64,000 bases of DNA from Pseudomonadota bacterium (GTDB lineage: Bacteria; Bdellovibrionota; UBA1018; CAIMNF01): assembly GCA_027486675.1 (NCBI GenBank), contig JAIXOQ010000008.1, forward strand, positions 1 through 64,000, read 5' to 3'. Positions 32,359 to 41,804 of this stretch are shown piece after piece. Below the pieces are notes generated by a model that did not search any database, had not been told where the DNA came from, and saw only the letters and a list, made by a program, of their open reading frames with translations. The stretch's first letter is position 1; each line of letters begins with the position of its first letter. The translations under genes were made by a program, and so were the position numbers.

Positions 32359-33406
32359 TGCTTTGGTCCGCGAATACCGTATCAGTTTTTCTATCGTACA
32401 CGATTTTCTCTCCGTTTACGGTGTCATTCTCTTGGTAGACCACAGGAAATAGAGTGAGTGTTAGGAGGTCGGTTTTAGTTTCAAATACGGCATGCCCTGC
32501 TGATCCTCGTGTGATGGATTCTGGATCCTGTTTATCGATAAAACTCACATCATCGATTGCAATCGCGCGGTCTAACGACTTGCCTTCTTCGATGAGTCCA
32601 GTCAGTTTCCTAGATTCCACATGCAGTTTGTTGCGATCCGTTTTGACGAACTGTTTGGCAAAAGCTTTTGTATCCTCCATCCAAAACTCCATACGGGATT
32701 CACCTCTAAAATAGGTGCCCCGGTCAGAATGAATCAACGTATCGCCTTCTTTTCCAGTAAACGTCACGAAAGTGCGGCTCAAGAGCTCGATCTTGTTTGT
32801 AGATGCATCATAGGTCATCCCGTAGCCTTGAAAAGTAGTCCGGGCGGCTAGGGGTTTGCCGTCGTGGCCATTCACTTCTGTATCCATGGGAACTTCCATA
32901 CGTTTGCTCGGCTTCAGATAAAGTTTCGCTTTTGCGGCCATGAGCTCCGAACCGTCGTCGAGCCTAGCGATCACGTCTCCTGCCGCGTCGATGACGCCGC
33001 CGTTCGCATTGTGGGTGGCTTCTAAGCTCTGCACGTAGGTGGTGGACTGAGGCTCCTCAAGCCAGAGATGCGGCTCCTGAAGGTGCATCTGTTTTCGGTC
33101 TGGGTATGACAAAGCCTTCTTTGCGAAAATCCGAGTTGGAGTCTTGCCAGGCTCGCTCGAGTAAAGCTTCAGGTCCCGCAGGGCATAGAGGGGTGGAGTC
33201 TCCGGCAGCGGCTGGAGGCGGCTCAGTCGTTCAGGGATGATGAAGTCGAGCAGCTCTTTCCGGGCGATCGCCCGCATCCCGTTCCCGTCCTGCTCTAGAT
33301 CAACGGGAGATAGGATGGCGAGATCAAAGGCCAAGATCCCAAGGAAAACCACTAGAACAGTAGATCTCATCTTGTGGGTCAGGGTGCTTTGGGGCTTTTT
33401 GGTCAT
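32339..33406 (-). CDS. lptC: LptC-like protein with extra LptA/OstA-like region
   Basis: A 355-residue protein, about twice the length of E. coli LptC. An N-terminal anchor [18 protein letters not shown] (about residues 14-31) leads into a periplasmic LptC-type beta region (about 75-230: [57 protein letters not shown]). The last 120 residues repeat the beta-jellyroll style of LptA ([25 protein letters not shown], then [17 protein letters not shown]). No separate lptA is adjacent, so a fused LptC-LptA bridge is possible. Overlaps lptB. Confidence 0.82.
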   Translation of the reverse strand: MTKKPQSTLTHKMRSTVLVVFLGILAFDLAILSPVDLEQDGNGMRAIARKELLDFIIPERLSRLQPLPETPPLYALRDLKLYSSEPGKTPTRIFAKKALSYPDRKQMHLQEPHLWLEEPQSTTYVQSLEATHNANGGVIDAAGDVIARLDDGSELMAAKAKLYLKPSKRMEVPMDTEVNGHDGKPLAARTTFQGYGMTYDASTNKIELLSRTFVTFTGKEGDTLIHSDRGTYFRGESRMEFWMEDTKAFAKQFVKTDRNKLHVESRKLTGLIEEGKSLDRAIAIDDVSFIDKQDPESITRGSAGHAVFETKTDLLTLTLFPVVYQENDTVNGEKIVYDRKTDTVFADQSNASNRN

Positions 33407-33509
33407 GGAGGCTCTCTCCTAAAGCCTATTACACTTTTTGCCTAAACTAGAGTCTTGCAACACGCCGGAAGAGCGCGTAGCTCTAAAAAGCTCACCCAAA
33501 AATTATAGT

Positions 33510-33520
33510 AAGGAGGTGAT
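33510..33520 (+). promoter_or_regulatory. Full-length Shine-Dalgarno of rpsU
   Basis: AAGGAGGTGAT is fully complementary to the canonical 16S rRNA 3' end and sits 3 bases before the rpsU ATG. An imperfect hairpin (AGAGC with GCTCT, about 33470-33484) lies upstream. S21 itself is known to affect use of such sites, so very strong initiation, or autocontrol, is plausible. Confidence 0.7.
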
Positions 33521-33523
33521 TTC

Positions 33524-33724
33524 ATGCCGGGTATCGTAATTCGAGAAGGCGACTCTTTTGAGTCGGCTCTCAAGCGTTTTAAGAAACAAGTTGAAAAGGC
33601 AGGCACGTTAGCTGAAGTGCGTAAGCGCGAAGCCTACGAAAAGCCATCCGTAAAACGTAAGAAAAAAGACATTGCCGCTAAAAAGCGCGGAAAGAAAACC
33701 TCCTCCTCAAGACGCAGCTACTAA
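33524..33724 (+). CDS. rpsU: Ribosomal protein S21
   Basis: A 66-residue basic 30S-subunit protein. It contains the family segment [38 protein letters not shown] and a Lys/Arg-rich tail ([22 protein letters not shown]). It is the first gene of rpsU-yqeY-dnaG-rpoD, the macromolecular synthesis operon, preceded by an 11-base perfect Shine-Dalgarno. The operon links ribosome, primase and sigma-70 supply to growth. Divergent from lptC. Confidence 0.97.
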   Translation: MPGIVIREGDSFESALKRFKKQVEKAGTLAEVRKREAYEKPSVKRKKKDIAAKKRGKKTSSSRRSY

Positions 33725-33765
33725 GCTGACTTTTTAAGGTGCGCAGGTTTTTTGGAAATAGATTC

Positions 33766-34212
33766 ATGACGCTTAAGGAAAAAAACACAGAAACGATGAA
33801 GACCGCGATGAAAAGCGGGGATAAATCCACGACTCAGTATGCTCGTACTCTTCTTGCGGCCATCCGTAAGAAAGAGATCGATGACAGAAAAGACGCGACG
33901 GACGAAGACGTGATTCGATTGGTTTCTACGATGCTGAAGCAGCGTGAGGAATCGATACAAGCGTTCCGTTCGGGTGGACGTGAAGACCTTGCTGTGCAGG
34001 AAGAGGCGGAAGCCGTTTACTTAAAACAGTTCCTTCCAGAGCAGCTCGGCGATGCCGAGCTGCTAGCGCTCGTCCAGTCCGTGATTACGGAAGTGGGCGC
34101 AAAGGATGCCAAAGATTTAGGTAAAGTGATGAAGGCGCTCCTCCCAAAGGTTCAAGGTCGCGCCGATGGAAAAAGAGTGACACAGGTCGTTAAGGAAAAA
34201 CTCGGAGGCTGA
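33766..34212 (+). CDS. yqeY: GatB/YqeY-domain protein
   Basis: A 148-residue protein of the YqeY family, which resembles the tail domain of the amidotransferase subunit GatB and may bind tRNA. Visible features are LLAAIRKKEIDDRKDATDEDVIRLVSTMLKQREESIQAF, the EEAEAVYLKQFLPEQL segment, and the C-terminal DLGKVMKALLPKVQGRADGKRVTQVVKEKL. I use ATG 33766 (GGAAA upstream) rather than 33739. Placement between rpsU and dnaG is common in several phyla. Confidence 0.92.
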   Translation: MTLKEKNTETMKTAMKSGDKSTTQYARTLLAAIRKKEIDDRKDATDEDVIRLVSTMLKQREESIQAFRSGGREDLAVQEEAEAVYLKQFLPEQLGDAELLALVQSVITEVGAKDAKDLGKVMKALLPKVQGRADGKRVTQVVKEKLGG

Positions 34213-34222
34213 GTTTCGCCAA

Positions 34223-36070
34223 ATGAAGGGTCGTCTGCCCGAAGCGTGGATCGCAGAGCTCAAGGCGAAAGTCTCCCTGATCGATGTCGCACGCGAAAAC
34301 TTAGATTTAAAGAAGTCTGGCCGCCGCTTCACGGCGTGTTGTCCCTTTCACGCAGAACGCACGCCATCGTTCTCGGTCAATGAGAAATTCTTTTACTGCT
34401 TTGGCTGTAAGAAGACGGGCGACATCATCGACTTCGTCCGGGAACTTCAGGGACTTTCGTTCGAGGAGACATTGCAGGACTTAGCAGAGCGAGCTGGAAT
34501 GAAGCTTCCAGAATCATTGTTGTCCCCGCAAGATCAAGGGGCCGCTCAAAAATTAAAGACATTCTCGCGGCTGAATCTATTTGCAGCAAAATACTATCAA
34601 TCCAAACTGAAAGAACCAGTCGCAGCGCAAGCCAATGAGTATTTAAAGAAGCGCGGCATCAACGATGATTCGGTTCAGATTTTTCAGATCGGCGTAACGC
34701 CTCCACACTCTGACGGTTTGGCTCAGCATTTGATTAAATCAAAAGCTCCGTTGCCTGAAGTATTAGAGCTGGGTTTGATCCGTAAATCGCAGCGCAATGA
34801 GGGTTACTATGACCAGATGAGGGACCGACTAGTGTTCCCGCTGGTCGAACCTCGGGGCCGTGTTGTTGGTTTTGCTGGAAGGACTTTGCCATCCGCGGAA
34901 GCACGAGGTGAGTCAGGCCCTAAGTACCTCAATTCCTCAGAATCGATGATCTATAAAAAGAGCCAGTACCTCTATGGCCTTTACCAAGCTCGTCCTCACA
35001 TCCGCGCTGCCGATAGAGTGGTGATTGTAGAAGGCTACATGGATGTCATCGGGCTGCATCAAGTGGGAATACAATATGCAGTTGCGGTTTCGGGAACGAC
35101 GTTGACTGAGGATCACCTCAAGCAGCTTCTTAGAATCACGTCAAACATTGTTCTACTTTTTGATCGCGATGCTGCTGGGGAAAACGCCCGCATCAAAGCG
35201 ATGGAACTCGGTCTGCACATGGGCCTGGTTTTGAAATCTCCTCTGTATGAAGACAAGCGGGATCCAGATGAGTTTGTTTTGCAGGATTCTTCGAATATAA
35301 AAATCTTGTCAGATCTTTTGGCCGCTGCAGAGCCGGTGCTTGATCTTGAGATCGAACGCCTTCGTCAGGAAACCGAAGGAAACATGGAGGCCCGAGCACA
35401 GGCAGTGAAACGTGTGGGACAATGGTTAAAGAGCTACCGCGATCCAGTGGGGCAGGCCTTGCGCGTGAAAGACTGGGCTAAGAAGTGGGAAATTCCACCC
35501 CATTTGCTCAAAGAGTTTCAGCTTTCAGAGGTGGTGAATGCAGCACCTCAGAGACTCACGCCTAAGCCTTCCACCGCTGTACGAAAATCAACGGGTCCAA
35601 TTTCAGGGCAGGATCATCTTTTACTTTTGGTTTTTTGCCGATGGGACCAATTTTCGGCTCTCTTTAGCGAAGCCCGTAGGAAGCTCCCTGAAAAAAATAC
35701 AATAGCTGACTTATGGGGTGACACTCGGATTGCTGAGTGGGTGCGCGACATCTTTCGGGACCCATCCGGTTTTGAGCGCTGGCGGCATGCTCCCGAATTG
35801 TGTGTTCCAGGCGAAGGAGATGAGCAATTTCGCGGTCTTATTCTCGCGGCACTCTTAGACCCTGAGCCCAAAATCGATGCGCCACTTGCAAAATCTGCGA
35901 TAGAGTCTGCAATTCGTTCAAGTTGGGCACGATTTTCGCATCAAATAAAACGGGAGATTGCTGCGGCAGATGAGCGCCAAGATAGCGAAACCTCAGCGAA
36001 ATTGTTACAACAGTATCTAGACCTCCAACGCAAACTAAAGGAAATTGAAATTTCTAATGAAGAATCCTAA
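34223..36070 (+). CDS. dnaG: DNA primase DnaG
   Basis: A 615-residue primase that makes RNA primers at the replication fork. The N-terminal zinc domain has [24 protein letters not shown] (about residues 38-61). The catalytic core has [31 protein letters not shown] and the TOPRIM domain [15 protein letters not shown] and [13 protein letters not shown]. The C-terminal region (from about 440) should bind DnaB helicase and is diverged. The stop overlaps rpoD by 14 bases. Confidence 0.97.
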   Translation: MKGRLPEAWIAELKAKVSLIDVARENLDLKKSGRRFTACCPFHAERTPSFSVNEKFFYCFGCKKTGDIIDFVRELQGLSFEETLQDLAERAGMKLPESLLSPQDQGAAQKLKTFSRLNLFAAKYYQSKLKEPVAAQANEYLKKRGINDDSVQIFQIGVTPPHSDGLAQHLIKSKAPLPEVLELGLIRKSQRNEGYYDQMRDRLVFPLVEPRGRVVGFAGRTLPSAEARGESGPKYLNSSESMIYKKSQYLYGLYQARPHIRAADRVVIVEGYMDVIGLHQVGIQYAVAVSGTTLTEDHLKQLLRITSNIVLLFDRDAAGENARIKAMELGLHMGLVLKSPLYEDKRDPDEFVLQDSSNIKILSDLLAAAEPVLDLEIERLRQETEGNMEARAQAVKRVGQWLKSYRDPVGQALRVKDWAKKWEIPPHLLKEFQLSEVVNAAPQRLTPKPSTAVRKSTGPISGQDHLLLLVFCRWDQFSALFSEARRKLPEKNTIADLWGDTRIAEWVRDIFRDPSGFERWRHAPELCVPGEGDEQFRGLILAALLDPEPKIDAPLAKSAIESAIRSSWARFSHQIKREIAAADERQDSETSAKLLQQYLDLQRKLKEIEISNEES

Positions 36071-37913
36071 AGAATCTGGGACGGCTTCTGAGACCGTTTT
36101 GACCATCAACGGAAAAGTGAACCGTAACCACAAAGACGTAAAAAAACTCCTCGACCTAGGTGTTCAGCGCGGCTTCCTGTCATACATCGAAGTGCATGAA
36201 CTGCTTCCAACAGAGCTTGTCGCACCGGCTGAAGTCGATGAGATCATGCAGCTACTGGCTGAAAATGAAGTTGAAGTCACGGACGGAAAAAAACGTGCCG
36301 AGGATGAAGAGGAAGAAGAAGGCACAGACGGGTTGATCGTCGACTTCACGGGCCAAGGCGCTCCGACGGAAGAGCTTCAAGCAGATGAGTCCGGCGATCT
36401 TGTGTCCACAGCTGAATATGCAAAGGGCACCGATCCGGTAAAACTTTATTTAAAAAAAATGGGCTCTGTTTCTCTTCTCACCCGAGAAGGGGAAGTTGAG
36501 ATTGCAAAGAGAATTGAAGCCGGTGAATTGGAAATCCTGCGCGCACTTCTAGCTTCGCGACTCGGAACTATGGCGATTGTCGAATTGGGCGATCGTTTAG
36601 AGACCGCGAAGACCAAAGTAAAAGATGTCATCCGGGGTGTTGAGGATGAGGTTTCTCCGGAAGACGAAAAAGAGTACCTCGCAAAAGTCACAAAAGCGGT
36701 CACCAAAGTGAAAGCTCTCTTGGCATACCAGGAAAAAATGGATCCCAAGCTGGTGGGCCCGGATTCAAAGAATACTTCTGCGGCCGAAAGAGCTCAGATC
36801 AAAGAAGAGACTGTCAAGAGGGAGCGCCAGGTTGAGAAAGCATTTGAAAACATCGCTTTCAATCGGAAGACGATCAATGTGCTTTCGGCTCAAATTAAGG
36901 ACTATTCAGTTCGTGGAAAAGAGCTGAACGAGGATCGCAACAAGGGTTATCAGTACTTGGGTGTAAAGGGCCCGGCCGATTTTGCGAAGTTGATGGAAGA
37001 AGCGAAAGTCGCTGAAAAGCTTCCAGCACTCCTGAAGAAATACGATGTCACAGAGCAGAAGCTTCAGCAGTTAGCGCAATCGGATGAAGACGTCACCAAG
37101 AAGCTGAATCGTTTAGAGAGCGAGTCGGGCGTAACGGTCGACGAGCTCAAGCGCATCAACGAGAGCCTCATGATTGGTGAACGTCGCGCAGACATCGCTA
37201 AGTCTGAACTAGTTGAGGCCAATCTTCGGCTTGTGGTTTCGATTGCAAAAAAATACACCAACCGAGGTTTGCAGTTCTTAGACCTGATCCAAGAGGGAAA
37301 CATCGGTCTGATGAAGGCTGTTGATAAATTTGAGTACCGTCGGGGTTACAAGTTCTCGACCTATGCTACTTGGTGGATTCGTCAGGCGATCACCCGCGCA
37401 ATTGCGGATCAGGCTCGTACGATTCGGATCCCTGTCCACATGATTGAGACCATCAACAAGTTAGTACGAACTTCGCGGACGCTGATGCAGCAGCTCGGGC
37501 GTGAGCCGCAGCCGGAAGAAATTGCGGAAAAAATGGAGATGCCGGTCGATAAGGTTCGTAAGGTCTTAAAGATCGCGAAAGAGCCAATTTCTCTGGAAAC
37601 ACCTATCGGGGAAGAAGAAGATTCGTCTCTCGGTGATTTTATTGAGGACAAGAACATTATCAACCCAGCCGAAGCCGTCATTAGTCTGAATTTGTCGGAG
37701 CAGACCCGCCGAGTTCTATCGACTCTGACACCTCGGGAAGAGAAAGTTCTTCGCATGCGATTTGGAATCGGGGAGAAATCGGACCACACCCTAGAGGAAG
37801 TGGGTCAGGATTTCTTCGTCACTCGTGAGCGGATCCGGCAGATCGAGGCGAAAGCCTTGAGAAAATTGCGTCATCCCTCCCGATCTAAGATGCTCAAAGC
37901 GTTTGTGGATTGA
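36057..37913 (+). CDS. rpoD: Primary sigma factor RpoD (sigma-70)
   Basis: A 618-residue housekeeping sigma factor. Region 1.1 is at the start ([21 protein letters not shown]), then an acidic linker with EDEEEEEG, region 1.2 ([29 protein letters not shown]), a large non-conserved insert (about 170-370) and region 2 ([31 protein letters not shown]...[17 protein letters not shown]). Region 3 follows, and region 4 ends in [32 protein letters not shown] 36057 is preferred to TTG 36045. Region 4 reads [11 protein letters not shown] where many sigmas have [11 protein letters not shown], so -35 recognition should be standard. Confidence 0.97.
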   Translation: MKNPKESGTASETVLTINGKVNRNHKDVKKLLDLGVQRGFLSYIEVHELLPTELVAPAEVDEIMQLLAENEVEVTDGKKRAEDEEEEEGTDGLIVDFTGQGAPTEELQADESGDLVSTAEYAKGTDPVKLYLKKMGSVSLLTREGEVEIAKRIEAGELEILRALLASRLGTMAIVELGDRLETAKTKVKDVIRGVEDEVSPEDEKEYLAKVTKAVTKVKALLAYQEKMDPKLVGPDSKNTSAAERAQIKEETVKRERQVEKAFENIAFNRKTINVLSAQIKDYSVRGKELNEDRNKGYQYLGVKGPADFAKLMEEAKVAEKLPALLKKYDVTEQKLQQLAQSDEDVTKKLNRLESESGVTVDELKRINESLMIGERRADIAKSELVEANLRLVVSIAKKYTNRGLQFLDLIQEGNIGLMKAVDKFEYRRGYKFSTYATWWIRQAITRAIADQARTIRIPVHMIETINKLVRTSRTLMQQLGREPQPEEIAEKMEMPVDKVRKVLKIAKEPISLETPIGEEEDSSLGDFIEDKNIINPAEAVISLNLSEQTRRVLSTLTPREEKVLRMRFGIGEKSDHTLEEVGQDFFVTRERIRQIEAKALRKLRHPSRSKMLKAFVD

Positions 37914-37942
37914 TTCGGGCTCCCGGGTCGACAGTGGAATAA

Positions 37943-37970
37943 TTGACATTTGCTACGGCTTTTGTGTAGC
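37943..37970 (+). promoter_or_regulatory. Candidate promoter between rpoD and the S41-like gene
   Basis: TTGACA (37943-37948) is a perfect -35 box. TGTAGC 16 bases further, preceded by TTG, is a weak -10. The next ATG is at 37999 behind a run of G residues that can serve as ribosome site. It suggests that the protease-like gene is transcribed apart from the rpoD operon. Confidence 0.4.
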
Positions 37971-37998
37971 CTCCTTGCAGTCAAGGGGGGGTTCATCG

Positions 37999-39741
37999 AT
38001 GAGCCGCATTGCTTTTTATGGAATAGTGTTCACAGCGATCGTGGGTTTTCCACTGGGTGCTTGGGCTGATGATTCCCCTGGAGTTCAAGAGCTTCGCCAA
38101 GCTGCCGTTGAGACTCTGCAGGCGATGAAAGCCACTTATGCAACCCAGTACGCCCCTAAGGCCTGGAAGAAAGAGTACGCAGGTTGGGATCTTGATTCAG
38201 CTTATGAAAAGGCCGAAGTAGAAGCGGAATCGGCAAATACACTCCAAGAGGCGCGCGCCTCCGTGGTTCGATTCGCCTCCTCGATGAAGGACTACCATCA
38301 TTCGGTCAGTTTCTTTTCGACGGAAGGGGCGACCCTCCCATTCACCGTTAAGACCGTTCAGGGGCGAACATTCTTTGTGAATATTGATCGGGATAAACTC
38401 CCGAAGTCTGCGTTCCCATTTGCCCCGGGCGATGAGGTTCTCAGCTTTAACGGAAGGTCTATAGCAGAAGAACTTGGCAGTTTGATTCAGCTCGTGGCCG
38501 GAAACGTACCTGGGACTGATCTTGCTTTAGCGGACCAGCAGCTGACTGAGCGGTACGGATTCCGAGGAGTACCTGTTCCACAGGGCAAGGTGGTGATTGG
38601 AGTGCGCCAGCTTGGGGACACTCAGGTGAAGAAATACTCATTGGTCTGGGATTATTCTCCGGATCAAGTTGGAGTCCCTTTTTCCGTTCCAAAATCTGAA
38701 CCAGACTTAAAAAATCAATTGCAGGATATCAAGATGGTCGGAGGCCTCCGGCTCGATTCAAATATGAGGGCCCATGCGTTTAGTGTGGGCAACCGTTCTT
38801 CCTTTATTCCGGTCCTGGGTGAGGAGATTTGGACCAATCCCGAAGAAATTGAAGAGACCATTGAGCTTGGCCCCTTCTCAATGAAAAAAAAGAGAAGGAC
38901 AGAGTTTGATGCCTATATCTATAAAAATAAGGCAGGTCGCTCGATCGGAGTCATCAGGATTCCAAATTACTCCCCTAGAGATGCTCAATTGGCGGTGAAG
39001 GATTTTGGCGAGATTATAAATAAATTCGAGTCCGAAACAGATGGGCTCGTGATTGATCAGATCAACAATCCGGGTGGGGGAGCCTTCTATCTTTATGCCC
39101 TTGCATCCATGCTCAGCCCTGAACCTCTTAAGACCTTACGGCACAAATTTGCGATTACTCCTGCAAAGATCGCTCGAGCAATCGGTGAGGTGAATCGGCT
39201 GAGTCAAATCGAAACGGATTCCGAGATCCAGGCGATACTGGGTCCGACACTTCAAGGTTTCCCGGTCACGTATTCTTTGGCGCAATCGCTGAAGAATTAT
39301 TTTAGGTCTCTGATTGAGTCCTGGCGACAAGGGCGAGCGATCAGTGAGCCCCTTTTTCTTAAGGGGCTCGAAATGATTAATCCTAGTACTCAGGCAGTAT
39401 ATTCTAAGCCCTTGCTCGTTGTGGTGAATGAACTTTGTTTTAGTGGTGGGGATTTTTTTCCAGCGATTTTACAGGACAATAAGCGAGCAACTATTTTAGG
39501 GCATCGCACAGCGGGCGCAGGGGGGTTAGTCGAGGAAAGCGAAATTGCAAGCATACTAGGTGTCGATTCTTTCAGCGTCACAACTTCGATCGGAGAGCGA
39601 AACGATGGGAATCCCATTGAGAACCTTGGAGTGTCTCCAGATATTGTGTACGACCTCACTGTTGATGATGTGCAGTCTGGCTTTCGAGGTTATGCCGCAG
39701 CCATTCAAAAGGGCATTGATTCGTTGCTTACGAAAAAGTGA
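37999..39741 (+). CDS. Exported S41-fold protein without the catalytic lysine
   Basis: A 580-residue protein with signal peptide MSRIAFYGIVFTAIVGFPLGAWAD. A PDZ-like segment is near residues 130-155 (FPFAPGDEVLSFNGRS). The S41 core has IGVIRIPNYSPRD, LVIDQINNPGGGAFYLYAL and NELCFSGGDFFPAILQD with Ser482. The position 25 residues on, where CtpA-type enzymes have Lys, is Ala507 in GHRTAGAGG. It is therefore either a tricorn/IRBP-like S41 enzyme with a different catalytic set or an inactive binding protein. I use ATG 37999; an upstream start at 37903 would run through the end of rpoD and the promoter. Confidence 0.82.
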   Translation: MSRIAFYGIVFTAIVGFPLGAWADDSPGVQELRQAAVETLQAMKATYATQYAPKAWKKEYAGWDLDSAYEKAEVEAESANTLQEARASVVRFASSMKDYHHSVSFFSTEGATLPFTVKTVQGRTFFVNIDRDKLPKSAFPFAPGDEVLSFNGRSIAEELGSLIQLVAGNVPGTDLALADQQLTERYGFRGVPVPQGKVVIGVRQLGDTQVKKYSLVWDYSPDQVGVPFSVPKSEPDLKNQLQDIKMVGGLRLDSNMRAHAFSVGNRSSFIPVLGEEIWTNPEEIEETIELGPFSMKKKRRTEFDAYIYKNKAGRSIGVIRIPNYSPRDAQLAVKDFGEIINKFESETDGLVIDQINNPGGGAFYLYALASMLSPEPLKTLRHKFAITPAKIARAIGEVNRLSQIETDSEIQAILGPTLQGFPVTYSLAQSLKNYFRSLIESWRQGRAISEPLFLKGLEMINPSTQAVYSKPLLVVVNELCFSGGDFFPAILQDNKRATILGHRTAGAGGLVEESEIASILGVDSFSVTTSIGERNDGNPIENLGVSPDIVYDLTVDDVQSGFRGYAAAIQKGIDSLLTKK

Positions 39742-39754
39742 TACTAGGGTTCGT

Positions 39755-39831
39755 GCGCCCATAGCTCAGCTGGTTAGAGCTTCCCGCTCATAACGGGGTG
39801 GTCCCAGGTTCAAGTCCTGGTGGGCGCACCA
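39755..39831 (+). tRNA. tRNA with CAT anticodon (elongator Met, or Ile2 if lysidine-modified)
   Basis: A 77-base cloverleaf. The acceptor is GCGCCCA paired with TGGGCGC, then ACCA (CCA is encoded). The D arm is AGCTCAGCTGGTTAGAGC. The anticodon loop CTCATAA has CAT at 39789-39791, and the T arm contains GGTTCAAGTCC. G1-C72 and the lack of the three G-C anticodon-stem pairs argue against the initiator. Elongator Met and Ile2 cannot be told apart without the TilS determinants. It stands alone, 13 bases after the S41-like gene. Confidence 0.95.
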
Positions 39832-39868
39832 AAAATTTGCAGGAGCAAACTTTAGAGGCGCGCAGCGG

Positions 39869-39906
39869 GTCGCCAGCGGCGACATCCCGAGCGTGACGCG
39901 AGGGAT
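39869..39906 (+). repeat. Two adjacent perfect hairpins downstream of the tRNA
   Basis: Hairpin 1 is GTCGCC-AGC-GGCGAC (39869-39883). Hairpin 2 is nested: ATCCC (39884-39888) with GGGAT (39902-39906), enclosing GCGT-G-ACGC. They are immediately adjacent, and a T-rich stretch (CTTCTTGTTTTC) follows about 12 bases later. They may end the tRNA transcript or be a REP-like element. The rest of 39832-40054 holds no gene I can support. Confidence 0.5.
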
Positions 39907-40031
39907 AGCGAGCACCTTCTTGTTTTCTCTCTCCTGATTCATACCCATCAACTCACGACAATCCTTATGGGTTCGTGATGTGGTTTCAGAAGGGGGAGAA
40001 ATGCAGGGGGAAGGGTGGGCCCTGGGAAAAC

Positions 40032-40052
40032 GGATAATGGATAATGGATAAG
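40032..40052 (+). repeat. 7-bp tandem repeat (GGATAAT x3) next to a start codon
   Basis: GGATAAT, GGATAAT, GGATAAG occur head to tail and end two bases before the ATG at 40055. The only ribosome-site-like bases of this gene are in the repeat, so copy-number change could alter translation. Confidence 0.75.
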
Positions 40053-40054
40053 AG

Positions 40055-41167
40055 ATGATCGTTCACGCACCGGCACTCTATAGGAAGTCTGACTACATTG
40101 AGGTGTCGGCTCGGGTTGAACTTCAGACGAAGAGAAAGAAGAGTCTTCCAGAAACACTGTGGTTTCGGTTTCCGGCTGAATCAAATCCAAGCACAGACGC
40201 CGACCCATTTGTCGTGGCCCTACTGTTACTTGGGATGCAGCTTAAGGAAAATATCGAGGTTCGGGGTCCAGTTTCAAGAAAACTAGCCTTAGGGTTGGCT
40301 GAGTACCAGAAGCGGTTTCATGAATGGTACTCAGATCGCTTTCATATCATCGTTATTCTTGCAGACTCCTTCAGAGTAGATCAGGACATATCGCCTGCGC
40401 CTGGTGTGGGTGTCGCTTTTTCTGGAGGGGTCGATTCTTTCTATTCCTTCTTAGAGCTTCGGCCACAAATCACTCATACGCTCTTTATGGCAGGTTTTGA
40501 TATGCCACTCAATCTTGTGGATTCAGCTCGCGCTCTCAGCACAAGCTTTCAGGAAATGATGGAACAAGAGGCGGTTCAGTTCATTCACGGAAGTACCAAT
40601 GTTCGTGCATTTGTAAATACTGTGGACTGGACTAACGCTCATGGGACCGCACTTGCGGCCAGTGCACTCTTTTTTAAAAAGTCGTTCGGGCAGTTTGTTA
40701 TTCCTTCTAGCTATACGGAGTCGACCTATCCAAAGTGGGGAACCCATCCGGATTTGGATCCTCTCCTGTCCACCGGCGAGCTGAGTTTTTATCATCATGG
40801 CGCGCAGGCAGATCGAGTAACAAAGCTGCAGACAATAACGAAATATCCAGGAAGTTTTACACGCTTGAGAGTCTGTTGGATTCAAGATCTTGGGCTAAAG
40901 AACTGTGGAAATTGTGAGAAGTGTGTTCGAACGATGATTGCGCTTTCGCTGGTGGGGGCACTTTCTTCCTGCGTCACCTTTCTGCCGGGCGCCCTGACCA
41001 GGAAAAAGATTCGTGCTCTGCCTATGAGGACCCACCAAGCCAGGCTTTTTGCACTGGAATTGATGGGGCATGCGATGAAACGGCATAGATACGGGGTATT
41101 TTTTGACCTCATGTGTGCCTTGATTCAGCGTGAATGGTTCTTTAGGGTGGGCCACCTTTTCGGATAA
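40055..41167 (+). CDS. QueC-like PP-loop ATPase with Cys4 zinc site
   Basis: A 370-residue protein of the adenine-nucleotide alpha-hydrolase fold. The PP-loop is FSGGVDS (Ser123-Ser128), the ATP pyrophosphatase motif of QueC/TilS/asparagine synthetase-like enzymes. A zinc site is suggested by Cys274-x9-Cys284-x2-Cys287-x2-Cys290 (CWIQDLG then NCGNCEKCVRT), the same layout as QueC. The N-terminal 120 residues and the C-terminal 75 residues are extra and unlike housekeeping QueC. No other queuosine gene is nearby. It probably activates a carboxylate or amide with ATP, but the substrate is unknown. Its 3' end lies just ahead of a beta-barrel gene. Confidence 0.75.
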   Translation: MIVHAPALYRKSDYIEVSARVELQTKRKKSLPETLWFRFPAESNPSTDADPFVVALLLLGMQLKENIEVRGPVSRKLALGLAEYQKRFHEWYSDRFHIIVILADSFRVDQDISPAPGVGVAFSGGVDSFYSFLELRPQITHTLFMAGFDMPLNLVDSARALSTSFQEMMEQEAVQFIHGSTNVRAFVNTVDWTNAHGTALAASALFFKKSFGQFVIPSSYTESTYPKWGTHPDLDPLLSTGELSFYHHGAQADRVTKLQTITKYPGSFTRLRVCWIQDLGLKNCGNCEKCVRTMIALSLVGALSSCVTFLPGALTRKKIRALPMRTHQARLFALELMGHAMKRHRYGVFFDLMCALIQREWFFRVGHLFG

Positions 41168-41180
41168 GCTCTGGGAAGGC

Positions 41181-41804
41181 ATGTCGAACCGGAAGTGCAT
41201 CTTTCTGCTCATTATCCTCTTGATCTTCTTTTTGAAGAAGGACGCTTCGGCTGCGCCATTTCAATACATACTTGCTGTGAGTGGGGTGGCCCAGAGGCTC
41301 AATTATTCTGCGGTACCTGCTGGGCAAACGATCGGAACTGAAGGCCGTATGGGTTATGGAGTGGGGTTGTTGCGGGGCGTTCCGCTCGGTCAAACACTCA
41401 GAGCCGAATTCGGTTTGTTTTACCAAGAACGAACATCTAGGGTCTTGACTACATTTCCTTCGGGCACGAGCACTGATATTCGGTGGAAATTTACGTCCAT
41501 AGATATTCCCGTTCAGATCCGCACTTATTTTTATGGGGAGTTATTCAGTATTGGTGGTGGGTTAATGCTTTCCCAAGGAATTGGAAGTGTGGGCTCCAGT
41601 AGCGGTAGCGTCACTTATGATTCTATTGGTCTAAAGAAGACCAATTTCCAAGCAGTGGGTGGTTTTTCCTTCCAACCCAAGTTCGGAAACGTGCTGGTTA
41701 TGCTGGGTCTGCTCGGTACTTATGGACTCAGTGATCTGAATTCTCTGGGCACAGGATCAATCAAGACGACTGGATTTCAATTCCTACTTGGATTTGGAAT
41801 CTAG
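41181..41804 (+). CDS. Outer-membrane beta-barrel-like protein
   Basis: From ATG 41181 the 207-residue protein has signal peptide MSNRKCIFLLIILLIFFLKKDASAAPF. Strands of a small OmpW/OmpX-like barrel follow (MGYGVGLLRGVPLGQTLRAEFGLFYQERTS, FTSIDIPVQIRTYFYGELFSIGGGLMLSQ), ending in TTGFQFLLGFGI. Longer starts at 41130 would overlap the QueC-like gene and disrupt the signal peptide. It starts 14 bases after that gene and overlaps the convergent FHA gene by 21 bases. Specific role unknown. Confidence 0.68.
   Translation: MSNRKCIFLLIILLIFFLKKDASAAPFQYILAVSGVAQRLNYSAVPAGQTIGTEGRMGYGVGLLRGVPLGQTLRAEFGLFYQERTSRVLTTFPSGTSTDIRWKFTSIDIPVQIRTYFYGELFSIGGGLMLSQGIGSVGSSSGSVTYDSIGLKKTNFQAVGGFSFQPKFGNVLVMLGLLGTYGLSDLNSLGTGSIKTTGFQFLLGFGI

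Noticed and set aside
39766-39951. Minus-strand open frame reading through the tRNA (WCAHQDLNLGPP-type peptide)
   Set aside because: This is the well-known spurious product of translating the antisense of a tRNA gene; the plus-strand tRNA is certain.
40055-41167. Qat or 7-deazaguanine DNA-modification cluster
   Set aside because: Only a QueC-like gene is present; no QatA/B/D, DpdA or related partner is adjacent.
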